Shown: positions 22,456 through 33,900 of the stretch, piece after piece | Layout: the number at the start of each line of letters is the position of its first letter | Position numbering within the stretch: position 1 is the stretch's first letter | NCBI GenBank assembly: GCA_010279815.1 | Contig: QEOQ01000207.1 | Span: 150,547-214,546 of the forward strand | Direction: 5' to 3' | From: Brachionus plicatilis | Taxonomy: Eukaryota > Rotifera > Eurotatoria > Ploima > Brachionidae | DNA: 64,000 nt | Translations under genes and position numbers: made by a program | Notes under the pieces: model-generated | Told to the model about the DNA's origin: nothing | What the model saw: only the letters and a program-made list of their open reading frames with translations | The model's database searches: none

Positions 22456-24660
22456 CACAACTGATTTTATTAATGGAAGTATTTAAATAAAGTCAAATAT
22501 ACAAAAAACATTAATTAAACATTTGAAAATTTAAAATTCTGAATTAAATGAATTTGGTCAAATCTATTTTAGCTAAAAGGCAAAAAAGCGAAAGCAAAAA
22601 CTTTCTTCAACCTGTTATTTTTTTAATTATTTATTATTTTAATCAAAATTTTTCAATTGATTAAAGCCATAGAATCAAAGATAATTGCAGCATTAATACT
22701 TATATTTCAAACCTAAGTGCCGTACTAAAAGTCAAATTTTAATAAAAAACTTAAAATTAAGTTTAAAGTTTAGATGAGGCGGGCGCTAAAAAAAAGGGAG
22801 AAAAAAAAAATTATTATTTTAAATTTTTTTATTTAAAAAATTCATTTAATAAGTTTAAGTGCGGCGCTAAGAATTAGTTTTTTTAAAGAAAAAAAAAAAT
22901 TTCTTTACAAAAAAATATCTTTCGATTTTTCAAATTTCAAAAATCTTTGTCATAAATCTATTTAGTTATTTTGTTTAGTTGTAATTTTATTTTTATAATC
23001 AATTATTTCATATTTCTCATATAGAAATATAGGAGGGTGGCAAAAAAAAAAGTTCCTTGGAGCTTGGAAAATTATCAAATGTTTTTTGTTTATTTTAAAG
23101 ACTCCGATCAAACAAAGTGTAAAATAGTTTTTTTCATCAGTCAATTTATTTATTTTCTTATCCCCAGTAAAATACTTAACCGGAAATATTCGAGAAAAAA
23201 AACATCTTTTTTAAAATTTCAAATTTTTAACAATCGTTAAAATGGAATCACTTTTCAATTTTCAGATTTTTCTTATTCAATCAATTTTTTTTTTAAATAA
23301 AGTTTTTTCGAAAAAAATTTGTCTTTTTAACCTTATTTTATGTTTGATTTCAGTTAATTCAAGTTGAAATATAATGCCGAATTTAAATTTTGCTTTTTAG
23401 AAAAAAAAAATTCGTTTTGTCGAGACTTTTTTTTTAAATCTTTTTAGACTTACGAAGGATGAAATTTTTAAACATTTTAAGCGAGACTTAAAAGTGATTT
23501 CGAAAATTGAACAGTAGATTATTTTTTTTAATCAAAATAATCTAATTGAAAATCTTAAAAAATGTTTATTGATTTAAAAAATTTGATAGAATTTATGAAG
23601 TGTTGATTCTCACTTTTTTTGAATTTTTTTTCAAACATAATTGATTTATCAATTAAAGATAGTGAAGCAGAGCTTTTGATATGCGAGTAACGAAACGTTA
23701 AAAGATATTTTTGTATGTGCTGTAATTGGATTTTTATCCAATAGATGTTAGTTTTTTCGCGAATCAATTCGAATCTAATCCAATAGTTCTGCTTACTTTC
23801 CCCTCTAATCAAATTGATTCAGTCCAAAACCGAACGGTCTTGTTTGGTTATTAAGCTCGTCTCGGCTTTGCTCGTTCCTCGCAATAAAAATAAATTTCTA
23901 TATATTTTTTCTATGTAAGAATTTCCTATGGAAGACTTCTATAAAAACAGTTCCTTTTTTTATTTAATTATTTTGTATGGATCGATATGTTCCCCTTGTA
24001 ATCAGAATTTAGATGTTTCTTTAGAGGAGACTATTTGGTTTTAAACCAAAATTTATTTTTATCCTGCCGCTCTTTTTTAATTATTTAAAGAACCATTTAG
24101 GTTGTGGTTTATTAGGTGGCTTGGAAGTTGGAATGTACTTACTGTCATCGTGTTTCGTAAAGGCTAAAATAATTTGTGAAATAAAGATTGGAAGTTTATT
24201 TTTTTAACTTGACTCATTAGAGCATTTTAGCGGAATTGAGACAGAATAAAAAGGACATGAGAAAAAATTTAGACCCTGAAAAATGGAAATGAGAAAAAGA
24301 CCAAAATAATAAAATTTTTTACAATTGTCAGTCAACATCCAGTTTTGTCAATAATAAAATTTATTTTTAAACAAATGAATATAAAAAATAATTCTATGAT
24401 AGATTTTTTTGTAATTTGTTTTACAGTTAATTTAAATAATAAACATCTTGATTTTAACCTTTTCAGGAAGTAATAAATTTTTGTAAAAAAAAAATGGACG
24501 CCTGTTTTGACAGCTTTTTTGGCCTAAATAATTAAATTAAAAAAGGCAAATATTGAATTGTATGTTTATTGACACAATTTTTTTTTTCAAAAAGAGATTA
24601 TTAGGAGTTTTTAAAAAAGAAAGAAACAATTGAGTATGCAATTTAAATAATTTATATACA
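22456..24660. other. AT-rich spacer with possible repeat relics
   Basis: Mostly AT-rich. GGAGGGTGGCAAAAAAAAA at about 23032 echoes the end of the repeat at 21975, and 23830-23885 is GC-richer. No gene is recognised. Confidence 0.4.
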
Positions 24661-24686
24661 GTGGGTATTTCAAAAACGACATGCCC

Positions 24687-24760
24687 CCTAAGGTCGCGAC
24701 CGCCGAACCGTACCACAAGCGGCGCCGGACCGTACCATAAACGGCGCCGAACCGAACCAT
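24687..24760. repeat. GC-rich CGGCGCCG short tandem block
   Basis: Roughly three imperfect units built on GAACCGTACCA and CGGCGCCG, for example CGGCGCCGGACCGTACCATA then CGGCGCCGAACCGAACCATG. This is the most GC-rich stretch in the window and contains repeated self-complementary GGCGCC. It sits directly before copy B of the SINE-like element and may be its 5' remnant or a separate minisatellite. Confidence 0.55.
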
Positions 24761-24792
24761 GTCATTGAATTTGACTTTAAAGCTTTAAGATA

Positions 24793-25144
24793 AAGAACTT
24801 GTTTTACAGCTGACCCTCTTTGGATAGCCGTAACTTTGGAAGCACTTAAGTAAAATTAAAAGCCAAATGTGCAGCCAAATTAAAAGTGCTCGGATGAGTG
24901 GCGCTGTTTATGATGAACGTCCCACGTGCTTCTTAGGGGAAGACGCCGTCATAACTATGCCGTATGCCGGTCCCAAGCCCGGATGAAAAAATAGGAGGGT
25001 GACAAAAATTTTACGTACAAATACTTTTAACTATTTTTATTAAAAAAAAAAACAGATCCTTGAAAAAAAACATTCTTTAGGTAAACAATTGTAATTTTGT
25101 TCAAGCTTTAACTTTAATTATTTTTCAAGAATCTTGAAATACAT
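24793..25144 (+). repeat. SINE/LINE-tail-like element, copy B (internally deleted) with shared 3' flank
   Basis: Begins with the CTTGTTTTACAGCTGACCCT block of copy A, loses about 60 bases after GGAAGCACTTAAG, and resumes at GCAGCCAAATTAAAAGTGCT through the terminal GGAGGGTG. From 24999 its flank is nearly identical to the flank of copy C, so B and C share a duplicated unit larger than the element. Confidence 0.7.
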
Positions 25145-25308
25145 TGAGTTCGTTGCCAAATTATAATTGCTTGGATATTTTCTAACCAAATGTCGATTTT
25201 AAATTTGTCTTTAAAGTTTTCAAATAAAGATTTTAGAAGAATCAATTGAAAGAAAGATGAAACAATGACTTATTTTAATCAATTTTAAAAAATAAAGCTT
25301 TTATTAAA

Positions 25309-25930
25309 AATACATTACAAGCCGCCATAACTCTGCCGTAAGCCGGTCCCAAGCCCAGGATGAGAAAAGAGGAGGGTGGTGGCAGCCACACTATGTGGTC
25401 TTCTACGAGTCTGAAGAAGAGCTGTATTACGGGTACATAGATCTACGGGTCTTTGTCCTAGTCTTGTCGTATGAGGGTGCCGCTGGCTTGACCAACATCC
25501 AGTATAGAATCTTAACAGAGCAAGAACCTGTTTTACAGCTGACCCTCTTTGGATAGCCGTAACTTTGGAAGCGCTAAAGTTAAGACATTCTCTCTTTCTA
25601 AATTGAGAATGTCGCTTGGTTTGTGGTTCCAAGCTAGTCTAAATAGTTGCCGAGTTCGCAGCCAAATTAAAAGTGCTCGGATGAGTGGCGCTGTTTATGA
25701 TGAACGTCCCACGTGCTTCTTAGGGGAAGACGCCGTCATAACTATGCCGTATGCCGGTCCCAAGCCCGAATGAAAAAATAGGAGGGTGACAAAAATTTTA
25801 CGTACAAATACTTTTAACTATTTTTATTAAAAAAAAAAACAGATCCTTGAAAAAAAACATTCTTTAGGTAAACAATTGTAATTTTGTTCAAGCTTTAACT
25901 TTAATTATTTTTCAAGAGTCTTGAAATACA
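25309..25930 (+). repeat. SINE/LINE-tail-like element, copy C with shared 3' flank
   Basis: Near-identical to copy A (21975) through the terminal GGAGGGTG at about 25787, differing at only a few bases such as CCACC/CCGCC and TCG/CCG. The AT-rich sequence to 25930 matches 24999-25144. A diverged scrap, GAGTTCGTTGCCAAATTATA, also lies at 25146. Confidence 0.75.
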
Positions 25931-26956
25931 AGGTTTTTTATTTTTGGACGAATAGTGTTATTTCTACGATAAAAATTAACGGTTCTTTGAAAAGCTTTGC
26001 TACAGGCTCGAAAAAATGAATCCTTCTTTGGTGAGGTGAAAACACCGATGGGATTTGAGCATTTGATCCACTTTTTTCGTTGTCTTTAACTTCATGCCAA
26101 GTTTAAATTGTTTGCGTAAATTACTTTTAAACATTAATTACATACAAAGTTTTTATAAAATTTTAAATGGATTAATTATTTATGAAACTTAATGTGATTT
26201 GTAAATCAGATTTTTTTTATTTTTCAACTTGCCTATGAGGCTTAAAATTTTTTTAAATAAATAAAGAAATAAACAAAAGGAATACATAAGTTATTGATTC
26301 AAGTTCATTAAGAAACAATTTTACTCAAACGACATTTTTTAAATCAACAGCCCAAATTTTTAAAATTATCAACGTTTAAAGTAAAGCAGCTTTTAAACAT
26401 GTCTACTTAAATTATTTCACATGCAAAATTTAAACTCTTCCCGACCTCGTATACAAATTTTATAACATGGCGAAGATTTTTGCTCCAAAACAATCATTAA
26501 AAAACTGAAAAGTATTTTTTATGTATAGTTGAGAACCCGTCTTTATTTGTGACCAAAGTCTTAAATTTTATTAATTTATCAGTTTAAATAATAAGCTTTC
26601 TAAAGTGCTTGAGAATTTAATATTGATTTCTAGGTAATATTTTATAATGTTAGAATAATTCTTCAACTTTCTTGTTTGCTATTTCTTTTTTAGTTAAGCT
26701 TACCGCACTAATGACTTTTTAAGAGATGTACTCCCAAAGTTGTTCCGATATAAACCTTTGATTATTTAATTTTTTTGTTCTTTTTTTTTGTCTTTTTTTA
26801 AGAAACAAATTAAAACAAGTTAATTTAGTTTAAATGCGAATAAATTTGAGGTCACGAGAGAATGGAATAATTAAGCTATAAATTAATAGTTCATAGAATA
26901 TAGACAATTGTTAAATAAGAGAAGTTTAAAGGGGACCATTTGGGGTAGGCAAGATT
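25931..26956. other. Repeat-rich spacer
   Basis: Contains 26437-26520, which recurs at 27237-27322 (CCTCGTATACAAAT, AACATGGCGAAGATTTTT, AAAAAACTGAAAAGTATTTT). No coding sequence is recognised. Confidence 0.5.
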
Positions 26957-27500
26957 TTTGCATTTTTCATGAATAGTATCTAGAATTAATTTGGTAAGCA
27001 ATTGACTATTTGAGAGGTGGAAAGAAATTATTGAGTTTTTTCAAAGAGCGTTTCTTTTAGTTTACTCAATAACTATACTATCAATTTAATTTATATTACC
27101 CTTAATATTGTGCGCTTTTTAATAAAAAATTTTCAAAAAATTAATCAAATTAAATTCGCACTTTTTTTAAATCTTTTTTAAAATCTATTGCTTGAAGCAA
27201 TAGATTAATTTTAAATAATTCGACTATAAATCACAGAAACTCCTCCAAACCTCGTATACAAATCTTAAAACATGGCGAAGATTTTTACTCCAATACAACC
27301 ATTAAAAAACTGAAAAGTATTTTTTAAATATAGTTCTGAAATAAATTTAAAATTAAAATTATCAAACAATCACGATTTTGAATTTTTAAAAAGTAGCTGA
27401 AAAATGTATTTGAAACTTTTAATAGAATTTTTTCCTTTTTCAATTTTAATTTGAAGGAGCTAAAGCCCAAACAAGATTAACATATAATTAAATAAAATAA
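26957..27500 (+). repeat. Composite repeat unit ending in a LINE-tail-like sequence
   Basis: Three blocks in order: 26957-27113 (as at 21127), 27237-27322 (as at 26437) and 27335-27432 (as at 21029). It is followed at 27456 by TTTGAAGGAGCTAAAGC and an A/T tail, resembling TCTGAAGGAGCTTTAGC at the 3' end of the LINE fragment near 49550. Confidence 0.6.
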
Positions 27501-28351
27501 TATAAAACTTCTGAGTGCACACTTCTAAAATATTAAATGATTTTCTTGAAGACCACGAGAGAATTTCGAAATTGAATTATTCAAAATAAATGACTTGAAT
27601 TGAAACTGAATTTTAATCTTTTAAAAATTTCATTTCAAATTTGACAGACTCAACATTGACTTACAATCGATGGATATATTAAACATTTTTAGAATTAAAT
27701 CATTTTAAATAAAATTTTCATTTTAGATCAAGTAAATGACAACATTAAAAAAACATAAGCTTTCAACATTTAGAATACTTATTCTATTTTTAAATCAAAA
27801 TTTATTCCCTGTCAATTATTTTTTTATACATGCTTTAAATTAGATATAATGCTTTGTAAAGGCGTAATAAATATGGACCTTTATATTTAATTCAAAATTT
27901 CGCAAAAGAATGCCATAAAAAACTAATTAAATTTTAACATCTTCATATAAAAGATTATAAACACATTTACTGTTTAACTTTAAAACCATCTTAGATTTTG
28001 AATAATGAAAAATAAAAACAGTATTGTCAAAATTAATCAAACCAAGACATTTTATTTATATGACTTTTACTTGAATTTAAGATGACAAAAATCAAATGTG
28101 AAACAATCATTTGTTAAATTAGCTTAATTATGACAAGCAATAAGGATAAAAGAATAAGGTTCTAATAAAAATTTAGATTTGTACCGAAAGGGTTTTTTGA
28201 AGTTCAATTTTTCAATTTTTTATAATTTGTTTCTGTTCTTTTTATCATTTTGTACTGAATTTCACAAAACCACCGATAAGCAATTTAAACAAATTTATTG
28301 ATTTATTTATTGTTTGTTTTTGGACATCTTTATACTTAAGACACTTCAAAT

Positions 28352-28504
28352 CAGAGTTGTTTAAAAGTCGCAAGTCTCAAGTCAAGTCCAGACTTTTTTT
28401 TTCAAAATTCCGACCAAAGACTTTAATTTTTTTTTATTTTAAAAATTTTAAAGTCCGGACTTAATAACTTGGACTTTTTTTTTTTGGACTTTTAAACAAC
28501 TCTG
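28352..28504. mobile_element. Non-autonomous hAT-like MITE, copy 2 (short)
   Basis: A 153-base foldback with ends CAGAGTTGTTTAAAAGTC and GACTTTTAAACAACTCTG. Flanked by perfect 8-base target duplications CTTCAAAT at 28344-28351 and 28505-28512. The interior is AAGTCC/GGACTT-rich like the larger copies at 11723 and 56077, with the middle deleted. Confidence 0.9.
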
Positions 28505-28813
28505 CTTCAAATACCTATTGATTTTTAATGAATTTCAAATTTTGCAAGCAAAATTCAAATTAATGGTTTTTGAGAAACATAACTTTTTTAGTTTAATAAT
28601 TAATTTTTAGAAATTTTTAGTTATTTTAAAAATTCGACTAATAAACAATGAAAGAAAACCAGTCGAATGGAAAAAAAACAAATAAATCAGACATGATTAT
28701 AAAAATAATCAAACAGTGGGGGTAAAATTTTTTTTAAAAAGATTTGCTAAAAATAAATTTAAAAACAGAAAAGCAAAATATTAATTTTTAGAATATTTAA
28801 GTTTAGTTAATTG

Positions 28814-28985
28814 CAGTCAACCTCGTTAGTCCAGCTCGATCGGGAACATCAAATTTTGCTGGAGGATCGAAAATGTCGGAATAATGGAATAAAGAATTTG
28901 ATAAGCAATAGGAGATAAACTTTTTATTTCGTTCAGCAGTCGTGTTTTCGAGATTTCCGAGGGCGGGAAAAACGAGATTAGACTG
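28814..28985. mobile_element. Possible pogo/Tigger-like MITE
   Basis: 172 bases with imperfect terminal inverted repeats: left CAGTCAACCTCGTTAGTCC; the right end reads, as reverse complement, CAGTCTAATCTCGTTTTTCC. The CAGT.AACCTCGTTA-type end and the internal ATGTCGGAATAATGGA resemble pogo-group transposon termini. No clear TA target duplication is seen, so the assignment is tentative. Confidence 0.5.
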
Positions 28986-29245
28986 ATATAATGTTATTAT
29001 ATTGAAAAAATTGAATTAGTCGTTTTAAAAAATTTCAAATCCTTTTATATTTTGAGCAGATTTTAAAAATAAATAAATCTTTTTTGAATTTTGTTAAGTA
29101 GATTTTATATTTGTCTATAAAAAAAGTTATCACTCAGTAAAATTACTTTAAAGTTTTAAAAAATATTTAGCATAAAAAAATAAAGAAAAAATGCTTTGTG
29201 CTTTTAGTATTAATTGTCTTTGATTAAAATTTATTTATTTTTAAG

Positions 29246-30626
29246 CCAAAGCACAACAGCTCACGGAGTCGGTAGGTTAATTCATTCATATCTCTTAAAA
29301 TTAAATTTAACCCAAACGCAAACTCAAGGAAATATTCTACGAGCAAAGAGTTATTTTGTTAAGGCATTTTGGATGATATTTTTAATAGCTTCGACATTTT
29401 ACTGTATTTATCAAGTATATATGGCTATAAAGCAGTTCATGGCAAATGAAGTTGTCACAGTTCAAAAAATAATATACGAATCACCATCAGAATTTCCAGC
29501 AGTTGGAATTTGCAATTTGAATTCATTCGAAGGAATACATGTAAATAATCTATTTGATGAAAATGGAAATTTTTATAAAAATTTAACAAACATAACAAAC
29601 CTTGAAGCACATTTGGCATCATGGCAAAATGAGACTTTAAATTGGCAAAATAAAGTCGAAATTGGAGAAAACAAGTCCTTTCCTCTGGAGTTAATACCAA
29701 AGATTATAATAAAAACAAGTTTAAAATATTGTAGATTTGAGGGAAAACCATGTGATCATAATGACTTTAGCTATTATTTTAATCAAGTATACGGCAATTG
29801 TTTTAATTTTAATCTCGGTAAAAAACAACCTGTCAAAAAAGTACAAACTTCTGGAATTGACAATGGTCTCAAAATTGAGCTATCTGTTTCTAGTTATTGG
29901 TCTGATAAAGAACTTATATTTAAAGATGGTATTAGAATTGTGATTCACAATCAAACTCTTGGATCCTTTCCGGAAGATGAAGGAATGAATGCCCAGTACG
30001 ATTTGCAAAATAACATAGCTATTTCACGCAAATATTTGAAAAGACTCCCTGAACCTTATAGTGATTGTGTAATCAAACCTGGTCTGGACAGTTTTATCAA
30101 AGAGTTTACTTTCGAAAAGTACAGCCAAAAATTTTGTCTCAAGTGCTGTTTACAAATTTATCTAACAGAAAAATGTTTTTGTTTTGACAAAAAATTGCCA
30201 AAGCCAAACAGAAATGTGTCACGATGTAAAAACAATTTTCACTTTGAGTGCATTCAAAAAGAAAGAGATCAATTTTATTTCGCAAACAAAAGTAGCGAAT
30301 GTCTCAACAAATGTCCAAGTGAATGCGAAAAGATTATTTACTTTAAGCAAATGTATACTGCACCAATTGCTAGTGAAAAGTTTTTAATTAACCCGTTAAA
30401 TGATTTGATTGTCTCAGGTCCTTTTATGCTTTTTAAAAATGTTCACATTAATGTTTTTTTTAATGAAATGGAATATGAGGTGATTAATGAGTATCCATCA
30501 ATGACATTTGAAGCTCTTGTGTCCAATATTGGTGGAATATTTGGACTTTTTATTGGAATAAGTCTTTTAAGCATAGCTGAATTATTTGAAATTTTTTTAA
30601 GCATTTTTTATGTTATTTTGAAATAA
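29246..30626 (+). CDS. DEG/ENaC-family sodium channel subunit
   Basis: Amiloride-sensitive/FMRFamide-gated-type cation channel of the plasma membrane. The coding exon reads about 460 residues from the acceptor TTTTTAAG at 29245: STTAHGVGRLI (the family His-Gly gating motif), first membrane segment AFWMIFLIASTFYCIYQVYM, FPAVGICNLN, a large extracellular Cys-rich domain (YCRFEGKPC, then CLKCCLQIYLTEKCFCF and CLNKCPSECE), and second membrane segment FEALVSNIGGIFGLFIGISL with the selectivity-filter-like GISLLS. The C-terminus is very short. No in-frame ATG precedes the His-Gly motif after the stop at 29211, so a small 5' exon is expected upstream; ATG at 29191 with donor GTATTA at 29207 is near but gives the wrong phase. 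The first residues are therefore unresolved. Confidence 0.88.
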
Positions 30627-31568
30627 ATGTGTAAAATAAAAAAAAACTTGAATTTTAATTTCAATATTTTTTTTTAAATAAATTTTATTTTGTTAAAAAA
30701 AAGTGTTTATTTAGTCGTTCGAACCAGTATTTATATTTTAATTTATATTTTAAAAATTTCGAAAAAATTAATTATAATAGTGTTGGGATCCGTACAAGCT
30801 GACACTAAACTGATCAAAATTTTTGGAAACCATGAGCTTGTCTGCATTAAGCTGTCAACTTTTTAGCGGCTGCCGGCTAAAAAGTAAGCTCTCAGAAAAT
30901 ATTGCAGAAAAAAGAAGAAGAATTCTTAAGAAAAATTTTTTCAAAAAAAACAATTATTTGATCTTTATTCTAAGATACTTTTACTTTATTTTTTCATAAT
31001 TTAAAATTTTTTTTTCCAAAAATCTCACGATTTACGTGGCCGTCCTCCAAAAAGTGTGTCATGGAACTAGGAACTATAAAGAGTTTAAATTTTACCATAA
31101 ATTTAGTGTTTAAGATGCTTTAGTGTTTAAGAATTGAACCACTTTCTATTTTATTTGTATTGAGTATGACAACTTTTATTTTAGATGTTTTTTTTTTATT
31201 AGAAGATTTTTTTTATACTGTTTAAAACTAGATAAAATTTGATGATGATCAAATCGAAAAATAGAGCAAAATCATTTGAATATTTCAATTCAAGTTTGAT
31301 AATTTGATTTGTGATTAAAAGATCGGCTTCAAATTTTCAAAAAAATCAATTTAATTTATATAGGTTTTTGTTGCAAAATTTGAATTATTTAAGATGAATA
31401 TTTGGTTGTTAAATTTCTTCAAAAAACTTTTTAAATAAAATTTAAGAATTTAATGTTATTTAATTATATATTTTTATATTTTTTATAAAAAATAATTTAA
31501 ATAAAGAAATAATATATTTATATATGTTAATCAGCCTCTAAGGCACGGAAACTAACCTGTTTATTAAT
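30627..31568. other. Intergenic spacer with a short hairpin
   Basis: AT-rich, with a GC-richer patch at 30781-30895 that contains the palindromic stem TTTTTAGC / GCTAAAAA around 30868-30892. No gene is recognised. Confidence 0.4.
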
Positions 31569-32624
31569 TTATTTCATGATATAATCTTCATCAGGACTAT
31601 AACGACATGCAACTTTATTAAGCCGATTTTCATCTATTAAAACAACTTTAGTTTTAGTCGAATCAAATTCCTTATTTTGAACTTGGTATATGCTCTCCAA
31701 ATATTCTTTACAATATTCAATATTCAGGACATTTGATCTTAATGAATTATACCAATTAATAGCTTCACCAAATACTTTTTTCTCACACTCAAGTCCACAC
31801 TCTGAACTAATCTTTAAAATTTTATCATCAGAATTGGTTTTTTGAACTAAAAAAGGAGTTGATTTATTAAAATCATGCAATCTGTGTCTCAAAACTATGT
31901 GAGCTGCCTCATGAACAATTGTTGCCATAAAATCGAGTTTAATTATTACCAATTTCTGTTCTTCTGTGTAATTTCTAAAGTTTCTACTTGTTAAAACTCT
32001 GATTATTGGTTGTGTATTAACAAAGATTGTGTGAATTCCAGCAAAACCATTTAGTCTTTTGAAATTACAATCAATAAATTTTAATTCCAAATTTTTGAAA
32101 TAAAAAACTTCATTTTTTACAACAATCTCATCTATTAGATTGGTAATTTTTCCTGTAATTTTCGAGCTTTTTAAAACACACGTAAAAAGCAATTCTAATT
32201 GATTAAATATCTCGTGGTCCTTTATTAAAATGCTTTTTTTGATTGAAACAAAATTCTCAAATATTTTGGTCATGAAAATTTGATCGTTTAAACGAATTTT
32301 TGAGTTGTGAATTAGAAATATACTTTGAATCAATAAATTTTCATTTAAAGCTTCCTGTTTAATAAAATTATACAGGTCTTTTAAACAATCTGTTGAAAAA
32401 ATTGGATATTTTTCAATAGTTGGATTAATGCAAAGATTGCGGAGAATGCCATCTTTTGATAAGCGAAAAAAAGCTTTATCATTTAATTCCAATGATAGAC
32501 GAGTTTTATTCAAATTTCGTTCAGGTGTTAATTGCTTTAACTTGCTTGCAAATTCAGTAAAGCTAAACATGCTTTTATTCTTTTGGTGTTCATCGAAAAT
32601 AGCTAAAAATATGTTACACGACAT
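31569..32624 (-). CDS. HEAAH-motif metallopeptidase-like protein
   Basis: Intronless 351-residue protein of no family I can name. The C-terminal half carries a zinc-peptidase-like HExxH: His238-Glu-Ala-Ala-His242 within a hydrophobic helix (FMATIVHEAAHIVLRHR). It is followed about 33 residues on by SSECGLECEKKVFGEA, whose Glu275 or Glu279 could be the third metal ligand of a gluzincin-type site. The N-terminal 150 residues are helical and Lys/Leu-rich without signal peptide or membrane segment, so it is probably intracellular. The ATG used follows TTTAGCC on the minus strand; an upstream Met is not seen. Catalysis is plausible but unproven. Confidence 0.72.
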   Translation of the reverse strand: MSCNIFLAIFDEHQKNKSMFSFTEFASKLKQLTPERNLNKTRLSLELNDKAFFRLSKDGILRNLCINPTIEKYPIFSTDCLKDLYNFIKQEALNENLLIQSIFLIHNSKIRLNDQIFMTKIFENFVSIKKSILIKDHEIFNQLELLFTCVLKSSKITGKITNLIDEIVVKNEVFYFKNLELKFIDCNFKRLNGFAGIHTIFVNTQPIIRVLTSRNFRNYTEEQKLVIIKLDFMATIVHEAAHIVLRHRLHDFNKSTPFLVQKTNSDDKILKISSECGLECEKKVFGEAINWYNSLRSNVLNIEYCKEYLESIYQVQNKEFDSTKTKVVLIDENRLNKVACRYSPDEDYIMK

Positions 32625-32639
32625 GGCTAAATTTTAATT

Positions 32640-33530
32640 AAAATAAACACTAGGATTAGTATTTAAAATTTTTTAAAATTTGAAATTATAAAAAAAGTTA
32701 TGAGAATAAATTTTGAATATTTTTTTTAATTCTTCTGAAAAATCAAAAAAAAATTTATCTTTTTAAAAAAAATAATGGATTGTTTATTTACTAAGTGATG
32801 CTAAATTTCTTGATTAAGATAAAATAATATATTTCAAAAATATACTGTAACTGTAGCTCATCGTTAGCGTAAAGCTATTTAAGAATTTTTATTGTACTTA
32901 AGTATCAGTATTTATGATACATGAAAAGAAATTTAGACAATGAAATTATTAATGAATACATTGGATAGGCTTTCAGTATATATTTTAATGAATGCAAACG
33001 AATATGCTTTGAAATATGATGTAAAATTTTTAAAATCTAAATTTGGAAAAATCAGCGTGCACTTTATTTTATTTTCTCAAAACACATAAATGTAAAAATA
33101 TTTTAAAAAAATACAGAATAAGATAATTCTGAATAATTAAAACTTAGAGAAAATAAAAAATTTCAATAGTTACTGCGTTTCTATTTAATTTAAATATTGA
33201 TTTTAAATAAAAAATTTTAACAAAAAAAGGCGCCGTAAACTAAGAAAAAGTATAAGACCTAAAAAAAATAGTAATTTATTAAATTATTTAGAAAATAATG
33301 TCAGTAAACTCAAGATAAGTTTCTCAAATAAATATTTTCTTACTCTTTTAAAGATTCGAAATTTTACCATAAATAACATTATTAAACAAAAATTAATCTT
33401 TTCTTTTAAATTCTTTTTAAAATAACTCTTCATTTAATTATAAAAAATAATAAAAAAACTCAATAATTTGAATATATATTAAAATAAATTAAAATTAAAA
33501 TGCAATAACAGCAGGAACAAAAGCATCTAA
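32640..33530. other. AT-rich spacer
   Basis: Low-complexity A/T DNA, nothing recognised. Confidence 0.4.
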
Positions 33531-33532
33531 TT

Positions 33533-33900
33533 TTAGAGGTGGTGTAGTGGGTAAAACAAGACTAAGAGTCGGGTTCGAATTCTTGTCAAGTCAAATAAAT
33601 GTAACGTTGAAAAAAATTAAATAATGGATTTGAGCTTGTGCTTTCAGTATTGTGTTTCTGTTTGCCACCTGATTTGAGTTCATCGCCAAATCATTACTCT
33701 GGATGGTTGTTACCATTTATCTATAAAAATGGAACCTGGCATTACAACAGCGATTATCTTCCTATGGGAACGTGTCAGGGTAGAGGGGACTTTAAATAAT
33801 GGCGTCAAAAGACGTAAGTAGCGAGTATAAAAAAACTCTGTGATAATCAGCAATGCATCTGCAAGCTAACCAAATATAACTTGTGGTGTTCAACAAGGGT
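33533..33900 (+). mobile_element. tRNA-derived SINE-like element
   Basis: GGTGGTGTAGTGGGTAAAAC at 33539 matches an RNA polymerase III A box, and GGGTTCGAATTCTTG at 33572 a B box, about 35 bases apart as in tRNA. The acceptor stem and anticodon arm do not fold cleanly, so it is not a functional tRNA. A GC-richer body of about 300 bases follows, with no coding frame. Confidence 0.62.

Noticed and set aside
23830..23890. GC-richer CTCGTCTCGGCTTTGCTCG patch as a gene or promoter
   Set aside because: Too short, single occurrence in the window, no supporting signal.
29455..29943. Short frames overlapping the channel gene on both strands
   Set aside because: Shadows of the DEG/ENaC coding exon.
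33536..33592. Functional tRNA gene
   Set aside because: Only A- and B-box-like sequences; stems do not pair into a cloverleaf.
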